The notes: generated by a model from the sequence alone, not told the origin. A stretch of 64,000 nucleotides of DNA from Butyricimonas sp. Marseille-P3923 (GCF_900184685.1 NZ_FXXL01000007.1:1426001-1490000), one strand, 5' to 3'; numbered from the stretch's first letter, positions 27,908 through 37,885 are shown. Numbers and translations are program-made.

Positions 27908-29347
27908 CTAAAATTGCAAATAGATAAAATCTTTACTCCCGAACTCGCCGAACACAAGGAAAAGGAATATAAATAAATAATAGATTCCCCAGCGAACCAC
28001 TGCCCGTTGCCGACTGACAGCTTTCAACAAATCCCGTTTCGACATAAAATACTCGTACACGAACAAAAGAACAATGGCGGCAACCAGCACGATAATATCA
28101 TGATCCGGCATTCCCATGCGAAGTTCTTTTATCCCGTGCGGCAGGCTCAACGATAAATGACTGAACATGTACCATACTTCCGACAGCGTATCCAACCTGA
28201 AAAACACGAGCGAGATAGCGAACAACAGGTAAGTTCTCACCACGGAATATACCCCGAACACGCTCTTACCCGTGAATTTCTCCAACTTTCCCCGGAATCC
28301 GGCGGCAAGCATCTCGTAACTGATATATAGTCCCTGTATCAAACCGTAGATAACGAAATTCCATCCCCCGCCGTGCCACAATCCCAACAGAACGAAAGTG
28401 ATAATCAACGCGTAGACAATCCCCCACTGCCCCCAATAGCGTTTACTGGCGGCAATCGGCTGGTAGAGATAATCCCTCACCCAAAAGGATAAGGTCATGT
28501 GCCATCTCCGCCAAAAATCCGTAATCGTTTTCGCCGTGAAAGGTCGATTAAAATTAGGCGACAGCTTGTAACCAAATACCATCGCACCCCCTATCGCTAT
28601 ATCCGTGTAACCGGAAAAGTCCGCGTAAAGTTCTATCGGGTAAAGCAATCCCGCCAACAGCAACTGCACGCCACTGGTACTCTCCACGGAACCCAATATA
28701 TCGTTCAGGTAAGGAGCCAACCGATCGGCAATAATCATTTTCTTCATCAGACCGATACACATCAGCTTCACCCCGTAGGTCACGCCCTCGTAGTCAAAAG
28801 CCTTTCCCTCCTTCGACTGCGGCAGAAAATCCCCTGCCCTTTCGATTGGGCCCGACAGGAATTTCATGAAGAATAACATGTACAGCGTGAAATCCGGCAG
28901 GCTTCTCTCCGGATTCTCGTCACCCCAGTACACGTCTACCAAATAGGACAGTGCTTGAAAAGTGTAGAACGAGATTCCCAAGGGGAACAGGAAGCCTTTA
29001 GCAGAAAATTCAACCGAAATCCCGACCAATCCCAGCAACCATTGCAGGTTACTCTCGATAAATCCCAAATATTTGAACACCGCCAGAAAAAGAATCAGAA
29101 AGACCATACCCGCGCAGAATATCCGTTTCCGGGTGACGTCATTCTCCTGTCTGCCGATAAATTTTCCAAGGTAAAAGGTTACCCCGGTTATCGCCAAAGC
29201 GATAACCAAGAACATCAGGTTAAAGTAAGCGGCAAAACAAAAACTCGCCAGCAACAGCACGCTCTTCTGGAATTTCCGGGGCAGCGTGTAATACAACACG
29301 ACACTACACACGAACAGGAGAACGAACTCCCATGAAGTAAACATCAT
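27908..29347 (-). CDS. MBOAT family O-acyltransferase (DltB/AlgI-like)
   Basis: 479 residues with about ten membrane segments. MBOAT signatures are present: FWRRWHMTLSFWVRDYLYQP and the catalytic histidine in LLGLWHGGGW. It should move an activated acyl or aminoacyl group from the carrier protein (29351-29593) across the inner membrane. Gene order (adenylating enzyme, carrier, MBOAT, anchored partner) is that of dlt operons. The acyl group and acceptor polymer cannot be told from the sequence. Confidence 0.9.
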   Translation of the reverse strand: MMFTSWEFVLLFVCSVVLYYTLPRKFQKSVLLLASFCFAAYFNLMFLVIALAITGVTFYLGKFIGRQENDVTRKRIFCAGMVFLILFLAVFKYLGFIESNLQWLLGLVGISVEFSAKGFLFPLGISFYTFQALSYLVDVYWGDENPERSLPDFTLYMLFFMKFLSGPIERAGDFLPQSKEGKAFDYEGVTYGVKLMCIGLMKKMIIADRLAPYLNDILGSVESTSGVQLLLAGLLYPIELYADFSGYTDIAIGGAMVFGYKLSPNFNRPFTAKTITDFWRRWHMTLSFWVRDYLYQPIAASKRYWGQWGIVYALIITFVLLGLWHGGGWNFVIYGLIQGLYISYEMLAAGFRGKLEKFTGKSVFGVYSVVRTYLLFAISLVFFRLDTLSEVWYMFSHLSLSLPHGIKELRMGMPDHDIIVLVAAIVLLFVYEYFMSKRDLLKAVSRQRAVVRWGIYYLFIFLFLVFGEFGSKDFIYLQF

Positions 29348-29350
29348 ACG

Positions 29351-29593
29351 CTACCCGACCTTATTTTGAATGACACGACACAGGTCACCCACGTTTTTAA
29401 ACTTCAACACTTCCCGCAATGAAAACCGTATCCCGTAATGCTTCTCCACGGCCGTGATTAACCGCATATTCGTCAAAGAATCCCATCCCTGCACGTCCGA
29501 CGCCACCGTTTCTTCTTTCAACACGATGTCATTGTTTTTCAGTATATCCCGAAAAATAACACTAATCTCGTCCAATATCTCCTGAATTTCCAT
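29351..29593 (-). CDS. Acyl/peptidyl carrier protein (DltC-like)
   Basis: 80 residues from start MEIQEILDEI, which lies 10 bp after the stop of the adenylating enzyme gene; a longer frame would overlap that gene. Ser39 in VQGWDSLTNM is the 4'-phosphopantetheine site. The four-helix carrier fold is evident from hydrophobic spacing. It carries the group activated by the product of 29604-31082 to the MBOAT. Confidence 0.88.
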   Translation of the reverse strand: MEIQEILDEISVIFRDILKNNDIVLKEETVASDVQGWDSLTNMRLITAVEKHYGIRFSLREVLKFKNVGDLCRVIQNKVG

Positions 29594-29603
29594 AGCTTTA
29601 TAT

Positions 29604-31082
29604 TTATACAAGTGACAATAATTTTTTCCTATCAATCTTATTACTCGTCCCCAACGGGAAGACCTCCAGACAATGCACGCGAGCGGGCAACATGTACACG
29701 GGCAAATGCATTTTCATAAATTCGAGCAACGAGGGAGTGTCGCACTCTGCCGCCTCGATAAACAAGTGTAACTGACATCCCCCGTCATCGTCTTTTTTCG
29801 CCACGACAACAACATTCTTCTCCTCCCGATAGAATTTTCTCGCCGTGTACTCGATCTCGTTCAACTCCACCCGGAAGCCCTGCACTTTTACTTGGTAATC
29901 TTTTCTGCCGCAATAGATGATATCCCCGTCGGCATCCATGTAACACAAGTCACCCGTTTTATAGAACACACGCCCGTTATGACGCACCAGCACCTGTTCG
30001 GACTTTTCCCGGTCTTTCCAGTATCCCGCCATCACCTGCGGTCCGCTCACCCACAATTCTCCCTTCTCTCCGGTATTCAACGCCTGCCCGTCCTCGTCGG
30101 CAATAACGACTTCCATTTCTTCAAAAGGTCTGCCGATCGCGATCATCCCGTGATAATGCTTGCATTCTTCACGAGGGATACGATAAGCCGTGCAATATAT
30201 CGTTGCTTCCGTGGGACCATACAGGTTCACAAATTCAGCATTCGGGGCACACGCCCGGAAACGAGCCAACACGTCTGCCTGCGCTGCCTCTGCCGTGACG
30301 ATCAGGTATTTTAAATCCGGTAAACGGATCTCGTCAAAATAAGGGGACAAAAACTGAAGTAACGAGGGAGCTATCGCCGCGAATGTCAATCGCTCATCCT
30401 CCAGCAACTCGTACACTTTCGTGTACTTCATCTCACCCGGTCCCACCGTGTAGATAGCCGCACCCACCGTCAACGGGAACAACGTCGAAACCACCGAAAC
30501 GTCAAATGTCAACTCGAACATCTGCAACATCCGGTCATCCGCCCCAAGGTTCCATCCCAAAGCGGAATAAGCCGTATAGAACGCGTTGAGGTTGTCCCGG
30601 GTAATCGGCACGCCTTTCGGCTCTCCGGTACTGCCGGAAGTGAAAATAATATACGCTTTCGTGTCCCCGCTCCCGTAATTGTACTCGACGTGTTCTTCAC
30701 CCCGAAGTTCCCGGGTAGAAACAAAAGCCACACTTTCCGGCATCGCCTTCGCCATATCACATTCGTCGGCGTACAACACCACCCCTATATCTCCCGCTTC
30801 CCGAATCTTGTTATTCCGGTTGTCCGGGTAATGCGGGTGCAGTATGACATACGTTTTCCCGGACAGCAACACCGCAAGGATGGCTGCATACGTTTCTATC
30901 CGGTTTTCCGCCACAACCCCGATAACCTCTTCCTCCCGCCCGTCCAAAAAAGCGTGAATACCGTTGACACAAGCGAACAATTCCTTGTAAGAATACGCTA
31001 TGCCGTCAATCACAAAAGCCGTTTTACCGGGATACATTCCGGCACTCCGGACTATATCCTTTAATATATTCATCCCATCCAT
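29604..31082 (-). CDS. AMP-forming adenylating enzyme (DltA/amino acid adenylation type)
   Basis: 492 residues. Adenylation core motifs: YIIFTSGSTGEPKGVPIT (A3), NLYGPTEATIYCTAY (A5), FYKTGDLCYMDADGDIIYCG (A7/A8) and DYQVKVQGFRVELNEIE. The catalytic lysine is seen near the end (GTSNKIDRKKL). It activates a carboxylic or amino acid as the adenylate and loads the DltC-like carrier. First gene of a four-gene minus-strand operon. D-alanine is the substrate in Firmicutes, but specificity here is not readable. Confidence 0.9.
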   Translation of the reverse strand: MDGMNILKDIVRSAGMYPGKTAFVIDGIAYSYKELFACVNGIHAFLDGREEEVIGVVAENRIETYAAILAVLLSGKTYVILHPHYPDNRNNKIREAGDIGVVLYADECDMAKAMPESVAFVSTRELRGEEHVEYNYGSGDTKAYIIFTSGSTGEPKGVPITRDNLNAFYTAYSALGWNLGADDRMLQMFELTFDVSVVSTLFPLTVGAAIYTVGPGEMKYTKVYELLEDERLTFAAIAPSLLQFLSPYFDEIRLPDLKYLIVTAEAAQADVLARFRACAPNAEFVNLYGPTEATIYCTAYRIPREECKHYHGMIAIGRPFEEMEVVIADEDGQALNTGEKGELWVSGPQVMAGYWKDREKSEQVLVRHNGRVFYKTGDLCYMDADGDIIYCGRKDYQVKVQGFRVELNEIEYTARKFYREEKNVVVVAKKDDDGGCQLHLFIEAAECDTPSLLEFMKMHLPVYMLPARVHCLEVFPLGTSNKIDRKKLLSLV

Positions 31083-31110
31083 AAAATTTCGCTATTTACT
31101 AACGCGGTGA

Positions 31111-31118
31111 CAAATTTA
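31111..31118 (-). promoter_or_regulatory. Candidate -7 box of the dlt-like operon
   Basis: TAAATTTG on the minus strand, 29 bp upstream of the adenylating enzyme start codon. No well-spaced TTTG is seen upstream. Confidence 0.4.
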
Positions 31119-31153
31119 AGTAAAACCTTTCGCAATACTCTACAAAATAGACA

Positions 31154-33262
31154 TTATTTTTTCACTCTCAACATCATGGCGTTTATTGCCACGATCACCG
31201 TACTCAATGACATCAGCACCGCTCCTATCGCCGGACTGAGGATAATCCCCACCGGGGCAAGCACTCCCGCCGCCAAAGGAATGGCAAGAATATTATATCC
31301 CGCACCCCACCACAGATTTTGTACCATTTTACGGGTAGTACTCTTGGCAAGAGCAAGGAAAGTAACTATATCATAAGGATTACTGCGCACCAGTACCACG
31401 TCGGCAGAGTCTATCGCCACATCGGTACCCGCCCCGATAGCAACCCCTATATCCGCGAGGGCAAGCGCCGGGGCATCATTCACCCCGTCACCGACCATCA
31501 TGACTTTCTCTCCTTGTTGCTGGTACGCGATCACAACCTGATCTTTGTTTTCCGGCAAAAGTGAGGCATGCACGTCCGTAATTCCCAAGCGGGCAGCTAT
31601 TGCAGAGGCGGCTGCCTCGTTATCTCCCGTCAGCATCACCGGGCGAACGTGTTCCTTCTGCAATTCCGCCACGACAGCTTCAGCCTCCGGTTTTATCCGG
31701 TCGCCTTGAGCGACAAGCCCGACAACAGTATCTTCCACCACGAGAAAACTCACCGAATTTCCCTCGCCTGCCAAACGAGCAAACAATTCCGTGTCATAGG
31801 GTATTTTCCGTCTGTCGAGGAATGCCGCCGTCACGATCTCCACGGTCACCCCGTCAACCACACCGATCAAGCCCGTACCGCTTATCAACGTCACGTTCTC
31901 GACACGCGGCATCGGAATCCCTCTCTCCTTCGCCTCGGCAATAATACTTGCCGCCAGAGGGTGATTCGAACCCGTTTCCAGCGCCGCCATAACCCGTAAC
32001 ACTCTCGCTTCATTCCAACCCTCCGTCAATGCCTGCACGGCGGATACCCGGAAGTTTCCCTCGGTCAGTGTCCCCGTCTTATCCATCGTCACCACGGTTA
32101 TCCGCCGTGCCTTTTCCAGCGCGTTACGATTCCGGATAAGCAACCCGCGTGCCGCACCCAACGAAGTAGAACGCGCTACCACCAACGGGATTGCCAACCC
32201 CAGAGCGTGAGGACAAGCAATAATAAAAACCGTCACCATACGTTCAAGAGCGATATTCAGACTACCATCCGCAATCAGCCACACGACGAAAGCGATAATA
32301 CCTGCCGACAAGGCAACGTAGAACAATGCCTTTGCCACCTTGTCGGAAACGGATTCCGCCCGTGATTTTTCTTGTTGCGCTTCGCCGACAAGTTTCATCA
32401 CTTGTGCCAGATAACCGGACTCACCCGTACCCGTGATTTTCACCACTATCGTTCCGTTGCCGTTGATCGAACCGCCTATCACCCGTGTCCCCGCCTTCTT
32501 CTCCACGTCCTTCGCCTCACCCGTTACCATGGCCTCGTTGACCGTCGTTTCTCCCGATACCACCGTCCCGTCGGCAGGCACTTTCTCTCCCGGCTTCACC
32601 ATAACCTGCTGCCCGACTTCCACTTGTTGGAGAGGAACATCCTTTGTTTCACCATCCGCCCCCACGAGATGCGCACTGCCGGGTAACAACTCCGCCATCT
32701 TCTGCAAAGCGTTCCCCGCGTTCCCGACCGCCCGCATTTCAATCCAATGCCCCAGCAACATGATCACTATCAGCGTTGCCAGTTCCCAAAAGAAATCCAT
32801 CTTGTGTCCGGAAGCATGCACGAGATTATTGGCGATAAAAGCGTAAAGACTATACACGTACGACACCGCAATCCCCATAGCTATCAATGTCATCATTGCC
32901 GGACTCTTCATCCGCAACTCCATCGCCGCACCGGACAGAAAAGGGCGTCCGCCATAAAAGAACAAAAAAGTCGCCAACGCCAGTACCACCCATTCCGAGC
33001 CGGGGAACGTGATCTGAAACGACGTGTGCATCCCCATCATCGGGGAAAGCAACAAGATCGGGATCGTTATCACCAACGATACCCAAAATTTCCGCCGCAA
33101 ATTCCCCATGTGCATCATGTGCCCACCCGCCATATTCATTTGCTTGCTATGACCATCTTTCATATCCGTTTGTTGCATGTGCTCCATCGTCCCATGCCCG
33201 GCAGACATATCCATTCCCGGCATCTGTCCCCCGTGTTCCGTGTTTATATCTTGTTTTTCCAT
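31154..33262 (-). CDS. copB: CopB-type copper/silver P1B-ATPase
   Basis: 702 residues. The N-terminus is a Met/His-rich metal-binding tail (about residues 9-52, with GHMMHMG). Eight membrane segments; the ion-site motif is CPH (IIACPHALG, Cys350), the mark of the CopB group, in place of CPC. The phosphorylated Asp394 lies in DKTGTLT; MVGDGVNDAPALA is the hinge motif. It exports copper (or silver) from the cytoplasm at the expense of ATP. No metal-binding HMA domain and no neighbouring copper regulator were seen. Confidence 0.92.
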   Translation of the reverse strand: MEKQDINTEHGGQMPGMDMSAGHGTMEHMQQTDMKDGHSKQMNMAGGHMMHMGNLRRKFWVSLVITIPILLLSPMMGMHTSFQITFPGSEWVVLALATFLFFYGGRPFLSGAAMELRMKSPAMMTLIAMGIAVSYVYSLYAFIANNLVHASGHKMDFFWELATLIVIMLLGHWIEMRAVGNAGNALQKMAELLPGSAHLVGADGETKDVPLQQVEVGQQVMVKPGEKVPADGTVVSGETTVNEAMVTGEAKDVEKKAGTRVIGGSINGNGTIVVKITGTGESGYLAQVMKLVGEAQQEKSRAESVSDKVAKALFYVALSAGIIAFVVWLIADGSLNIALERMVTVFIIACPHALGLAIPLVVARSTSLGAARGLLIRNRNALEKARRITVVTMDKTGTLTEGNFRVSAVQALTEGWNEARVLRVMAALETGSNHPLAASIIAEAKERGIPMPRVENVTLISGTGLIGVVDGVTVEIVTAAFLDRRKIPYDTELFARLAGEGNSVSFLVVEDTVVGLVAQGDRIKPEAEAVVAELQKEHVRPVMLTGDNEAAASAIAARLGITDVHASLLPENKDQVVIAYQQQGEKVMMVGDGVNDAPALALADIGVAIGAGTDVAIDSADVVLVRSNPYDIVTFLALAKSTTRKMVQNLWWGAGYNILAIPLAAGVLAPVGIILSPAIGAVLMSLSTVIVAINAMMLRVKK

Positions 33263-33335
33263 GACTTTCTACTTAATTGTTTCACTAATAATTTTAACGA
33301 ATAAAGAGGTTATTTTGTTCGAGTCGAAGGCTCTT

Positions 33336-33398
33336 TAGTCCGTAAAGTCCGTAAACACTGTCTGAAGAATACCTACGGTCTATAGACTTTACTGACCA
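33336..33398. repeat. Dispersed 9-bp-arm element, short copy
   Basis: Arms of agtccgtaa units around a core that, on the minus strand, reads AGGTATTCTTCAGACAGTGT. The core matches the two full copies at 41919-42053 and 58923-59071, but the central GC-rich part is missing. Confidence 0.65.
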
Positions 33399-33435
33399 CA
33401 AATAGATCTTTTTTGAAAAAAGCCTTTTATTTCTT

Positions 33436-33465
33436 TTTGCAGATTCAAAATTTCCTCTATCTTTG
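33436..33465 (+). promoter_or_regulatory. Promoter of tRNA-Ser
   Basis: TTTG (33436-33439), 18 bases, then TATCTTTG (33458-33465), an exact TAnnTTTG box 11 bp before the first base of the tRNA. Confidence 0.65.
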
Positions 33466-33476
33466 CATCCGCATTT

Positions 33477-33564
33477 GGAGAGGTGGCAGAGTGGTCGATT
33501 GCGGCGGTCTTGAAAACCGTTGTACTGCGAGGTACCGGGGGTTCGAATCCCTCCCTCTCCGCCA
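33477..33564 (+). tRNA. tRNA-Ser (anticodon TGA)
   Basis: Class II tRNA with encoded CCA. The acceptor stem pairs ggagagg with cctctcc, the anticodon arm is cggtcttgaaaaccg with TGA in the loop, a long variable arm follows (tgtactgcgaggtacc), and the T arm is gggggttcgaatccctcc. It reads UCA and related serine codons. Confidence 0.95.
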
Positions 33565-33577
33565 AAGCAAGTCACTG

Positions 33578-33614
33578 AAAGAGAGTTAGTACACGAGAAC
33601 TGACTCTCTTTTTG
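33578..33614 (+). terminator. tRNA-Ser terminator
   Basis: Stem aaagagagttagt / actgactctcttt (one mismatch) followed by a T run, 14 bp after the tRNA. Confidence 0.75.
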
Positions 33615-33992
33615 CATTTAAAGGGATTCGAACCGAAACACTGGCTTCCACGCAATTCCTCCTTTTTCGTAAGTTTCAATAATCGGAACCAATCTGCTTT
33701 GTTTTACTTTACAACACGAAATTAGAATCTATTGATGTTCGTTTTTACTATTCCGAACTCTTTTTCTAATCTATTGCGTTTTTAGTTTCACTTATTCCAC
33801 GCCACTATCAACATTAGAAACAATAATAATTCTTTATTCTCTCAAGTTTAAGGATATTTACATTCCCAGAACACGACTTAAAAATACAAAAAGATCAAGT
33901 CTAGAAATGGATGGGGCTTTTATTTTTACACAGAAAGGGATGTGTCGTACCTGCAGTCCGAGCATCATGGGATATAATTTTAGGGAGAATAT
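33615..33992. other. Non-coding stretch between tRNA-Ser and the fimbria-like lipoprotein gene
   Basis: About 380 bp without a convincing gene. A 12-base string gggattcgaacc (33623-33634) equals the complement of part of a tRNA T arm, as can be left by integration at a tRNA gene. The rest is AT-rich with no clear promoter. Confidence 0.4.
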
Positions 33993-36900
33993 ATGCATAT
34001 TAATAGAATAAAAAGTTACTTAAATCTACTGCTATTCGCGGTACTTTTATTACCGGCTTCTTGTATCGATGAAAAAATACACCACGAAACAAAAGAAGGT
34101 TATATAGAAATTTCCGGTATCAATTCCCGCAGTTACACGGGAAGTTACGCGGGTGACAAAGCTGACAACAAAGTCGAGACGCTCCGCATTCTTGCATTCA
34201 ACAAAACGAGCCGTGCCTGTGAAAACAACGTACTGTACTACGGTTCCGCATTAGCCGAAAACACACTACGTCACCCGATCGAGCAAGGCGAATACGATTT
34301 CATCTTTCTGGCGAACGAACCCGCAGAGAACAGTATCAAAACAATACTCGACAATATCAGCGAATACGATGATCTGAAATCAATCGCATATCCCGCAACA
34401 CATTTCACCTCCGAGCGTTCTATCCCCATGATCGCGGAAAACAACGGCGTGAAAATATTACCCGAGGGGAAAATTGAGGTAAACAACAACACAAATTCCG
34501 AATTAAAAATAGGACTTCGCCGACTGGCGGCACGCTTTGATGTCGTTCTGAAATCGACTATTGACTGGGGAACCACTAACACCGGGGAATTCAAGGGTAT
34601 CACGTTATCGAATCTCCCGGACAGAGTGCCGCTTGTATACGGCTTACCCGGTGAGCCGCAACCAAACTCATATACATACGACGAACCGACTCTGCCTTAT
34701 ACCGGATCAAACATCACAAGGGACGTGATCCGCCAGTTCACACTAGCGGACAACGCCGGATATTTTGAAGTAGACCCGAGCCTATTGACAGTCGAAGATC
34801 AGGCAAAAGGCCTTGTATGGGCAGCCAAAATAAAGAGAATCATTCTCCCTTCCAGCTATTTCAGCGTGAAGACAGCCGAGGCAAACGCGATCATGTTCAC
34901 GGTCAACCTGATTGACAAATACAGTCCCTCGTGCAAGTTGAAAATCCTATCCGACCCGGATTACAGACTACCCGCCAACGCAAGACTGGAACTGATCGGA
35001 ACGATCAAGGAACCTTTAGAAATGAATATACAGCCTGCTCCATGGACCCGAGATGAAACCGGTTGGGAAATATCCGGTATCCGCAAACTGAACGTGTCGC
35101 AAACAGAAGTCAAGATGACCGACCAGAACGGCGTTCGAATCTCATTCTGGTCTAATATGCCGGCTGTCAAGGTACTCGGTACCGTGCAAAAGGAAGGAGA
35201 GATAAATGAGCGACCGACAAACGAAGTATTCAACTGCCTAACGGTAGATGCCAACAACACTTCTCCTTACCGTTTCCATTTCGACCCGACCACAGGTAGC
35301 GGGTACATGGACTTACTGATCGACGGTACCAACCGGATTTCCGGCACTCCTCACGACAGGACTGAAAACATGAGCGGTAAATACACGTTGACTTTATCGG
35401 CAGAAGATGAAAACGGCAAGAATCAATTACAAAGAACAATTACTGTCACAGTAAAACAAACGGGGCTACGATTTGTACACAACCCCACGGCAAACGCTCA
35501 CGGATTATTTAACGGCGTGTTTTTCAGACACGACCAAAAAGGCGAACGCATCATTACCGGACAACACGCCGTAGACCGCCCGTGGTCTGTAACGGTACCC
35601 GATGATTTTCAAGATTGGCTCGTGGTAAGTGCCACGCCCAGTTTCGACCCGGGTGTCGGCACCGAATACCCCGGGGATGCCGAACACTATCAAGTGTTTC
35701 CCAACCCGTATAGGGCAGAGAAAGAGGGCAAGAAAATCGAAGGTATTAACGGGCGAATCTATTTCCGTATCGGCATCAAGGAGAGTTCCAATCACGTGCC
35801 GAGCAAGACTTCTGCTCCAAAATTCGGGTATGTCACTTTAACCTACTACCCGGGAGGCTGGCAAACCACCATGAGAATCTACGTTCGGCAAGGCGAAGCC
35901 CCGGCATACATATACAGCCCGAGCGATCCAATCCCGGATGTCGTTCATAACGGCTGGAACGGCAACACCGACATCACGGCACAAGTCCGGGCAGATATGC
36001 GCCTAACCTCAGCGAACACACGCCGGGGAGCGGTAAAATTCTCGCCTTATAACCTGACTACCCCCAAACTGGCAGGGTATACCGATCCCGACTACGAGAA
36101 TGTTAATGCCAGAGGTGCCCAATTTGTCGACTTTCCTTCACAAGCGGGGGCATTCTTCCAGTGGGCGGTCGATTTACAAGGCAATACTGCAGGCATAAAC
36201 TACACGGATTATTACCGGAGAGGCTTCAACCCGAGCAGGTCATCGCTAATCTCAGGTTTCCCGTGGGATTATCCCGAATTTCCCATCATGTGGGCAGGGG
36301 CTAGCGGTATACCTGCATATAAAAATACGTTTGAGATTTGCCCCACGGGCTATCGTCGTCCCACGGACGGGTACACGAATAAAGTATCATACAACGGATA
36401 CTACGATTATTTGCCCGCCACGAATACACCTGCCATGAATCATTTGGAAGACGTGGAACAGTCCGAGTTAAGAGTTTCTTTATTTAACGTGCCCTTCGCG
36501 GGGAATGCAGCTTCAAGCGCGGACTACATTACCGTGTTCGACAACGTCGTGGGAACGAATACCGGTCCCGGCACGTATCCTTACGGGACAAGCGGCATCG
36601 CCCGCAAGCAGTTGAAGAATACAACCTTCACCTTTTACTCGGACGGATTCTTCGACAGGCGACCGATTAAGGAACCCTCGAACGGCAATTACGGCGTATC
36701 GATAGACAACAGCCATGCCGCTTATCAAGGGGTATTGTATTTCAACCCCACAACCTACGCATCCGTTTTCTTCCCTTCCGCCGGTCGTCTGAATAACACC
36801 AACGGAAAGCTGGAGGGTGCAGGTAGTACCGGTTATTACTGGTCAGCCAGCGTAAGCCCGCAATACACGAGAAACGAATTAATAACGGAAACCAATAACA

Positions 36901-37025
36901 GAACGGTTCGTTACGGGGGATGGTCATTCGAATCCGCGTATAATTCCATAAACTTCAGGGTCGCGTACCAAGGTTTTGCTCAAACGATACGCTGCGTGGA
37001 AGAAGTGATTATTAACGTGAGATAG
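33993..37025 (+). CDS. Large fimbria-like surface lipoprotein, isolated copy
   Basis: 1010 residues with a lipoprotein signal ending LLPASC (Cys24) followed by IDE. The N-terminal part (VETLRILAFN, HPIEQGEYDFIFLANEP) is like the Mfa2/FimB fold. The middle holds LNVSQTEVKM and NGVRISFWSNMP, then TPSFDPGVGTE and IYVRQGEAPAYIY. The C-terminal third (CPTGYRRPTDG, YASVFFPSAGRL, GSTGYYWSASVSP) resembles FISUMP-like or C-type-lectin-like fimbrial tip regions. It is a paralogue of 47903-50752, with many of these motifs in the same order. No other fimbrial gene is next to it. A tip or accessory adhesin role is inference. Confidence 0.75.
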   Translation: MHINRIKSYLNLLLFAVLLLPASCIDEKIHHETKEGYIEISGINSRSYTGSYAGDKADNKVETLRILAFNKTSRACENNVLYYGSALAENTLRHPIEQGEYDFIFLANEPAENSIKTILDNISEYDDLKSIAYPATHFTSERSIPMIAENNGVKILPEGKIEVNNNTNSELKIGLRRLAARFDVVLKSTIDWGTTNTGEFKGITLSNLPDRVPLVYGLPGEPQPNSYTYDEPTLPYTGSNITRDVIRQFTLADNAGYFEVDPSLLTVEDQAKGLVWAAKIKRIILPSSYFSVKTAEANAIMFTVNLIDKYSPSCKLKILSDPDYRLPANARLELIGTIKEPLEMNIQPAPWTRDETGWEISGIRKLNVSQTEVKMTDQNGVRISFWSNMPAVKVLGTVQKEGEINERPTNEVFNCLTVDANNTSPYRFHFDPTTGSGYMDLLIDGTNRISGTPHDRTENMSGKYTLTLSAEDENGKNQLQRTITVTVKQTGLRFVHNPTANAHGLFNGVFFRHDQKGERIITGQHAVDRPWSVTVPDDFQDWLVVSATPSFDPGVGTEYPGDAEHYQVFPNPYRAEKEGKKIEGINGRIYFRIGIKESSNHVPSKTSAPKFGYVTLTYYPGGWQTTMRIYVRQGEAPAYIYSPSDPIPDVVHNGWNGNTDITAQVRADMRLTSANTRRGAVKFSPYNLTTPKLAGYTDPDYENVNARGAQFVDFPSQAGAFFQWAVDLQGNTAGINYTDYYRRGFNPSRSSLISGFPWDYPEFPIMWAGASGIPAYKNTFEICPTGYRRPTDGYTNKVSYNGYYDYLPATNTPAMNHLEDVEQSELRVSLFNVPFAGNAASSADYITVFDNVVGTNTGPGTYPYGTSGIARKQLKNTTFTFYSDGFFDRRPIKEPSNGNYGVSIDNSHAAYQGVLYFNPTTYASVFFPSAGRLNNTNGKLEGAGSTGYYWSASVSPQYTRNELITETNNRTVRYGGWSFESAYNSINFRVAYQGFAQTIRCVEEVIINVR

Positions 37026-37114
37026 AAGATTACAATTGAGTTACTCACCGTCTTCGGTTATCTTTCCAATCACGGAATAATTCAATCATAAATCGAGAAA
37101 TCATAAATCCCAAA

Positions 37115-37720
37115 TTAAGACAGTGACTTGATAAACAAACTGATCCCGTCGAATATCATCTGCAAACCGATCGTGGCAACAATCAGCCCGATAATACGAA
37201 TTAAAGGATTCATGAAATTGTACTTGATCAGGAAATTCCCGATACGACGGGCCTGTAACATACAGAATAGGTTCACAGCCAGAGCGATTAATATGGAAAT
37301 AATCGTGATCTCGCGACCGTACTGAACGGGAAAAGTCACTGCCGCCGTGATCGTCGCGGGTCCCGCGATCATAGGAATAGCAATAGGCACCGTGGTAAGG
37401 TCTGCCAGCTTGATATGCTCGTCCACTTTCAAAAAGAAACCTTTCAACAACCCGGACAAACCGTTATACATCAACACGGCACCGCAAGTGATTTGAAAAG
37501 AATACAACTCGACATGAAAAACATAACTGAACGTGAGCTCGCCAAGAAAAAGGAAAAACACCAGAATCAGCGCCGCCGTAATTGTTGACTTGATAGAAAT
37601 ATAGCGCAATTCCTTCAAACTAAATCTCTCTTGCAGAGAGGTTACGATCAACACTTTCTGTACCGGGTTCACCAACGCCAAAAGAGCCACGATACATCCT
37701 AATATCATTTTTACTGTCAT
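37115..37720 (-). CDS. MarC family integral membrane protein
   Basis: 201 residues with six membrane segments. Typical features are the start (ALVNPVQKVLIV) and the PIAIPMIAGPATITAAVTF segment of the MarC/UPF0056 (NAAT) family. Proposed roles in the family are poorly established. It is transcribed alone, convergent with the lipoprotein gene at 33993. Confidence 0.88.
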   Translation of the reverse strand: MTVKMILGCIVALLALVNPVQKVLIVTSLQERFSLKELRYISIKSTITAALILVFFLFLGELTFSYVFHVELYSFQITCGAVLMYNGLSGLLKGFFLKVDEHIKLADLTTVPIAIPMIAGPATITAAVTFPVQYGREITIISILIALAVNLFCMLQARRIGNFLIKYNFMNPLIRIIGLIVATIGLQMIFDGISLFIKSLS

Positions 37721-37857
37721 GACCTGTGTATTTCAATTACATCGCGAAGATAGAGGATAAAAGATAAAAACTGAAAGATAAAAACTAAAAGTTAGTTTAG
37801 AGTTCACATTCTAAACTTTAAACTGGCAAGACTCTTTATAGTATTAATAAATTATAT

Positions 37858-37865
37858 TACTTTTG
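37858..37865 (+). promoter_or_regulatory. Candidate -7 box for the 131-aa gene
   Basis: TACTTTTG fits TAnnTTTG, 20 bp before the ATG at 37886; TTTA lies 19 bases upstream. Confidence 0.4.
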
Positions 37866-37885
37866 AGCCTGTAAATTACATCATA

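Noticed and set aside
33294-33617. 107-codon minus-strand ORF covering the tRNA-Ser gene
   Set aside because: It is the antisense of the tRNA (its [13 protein letters not shown] string is the usual by-product of a tRNA-Ser arm) and has no other support.
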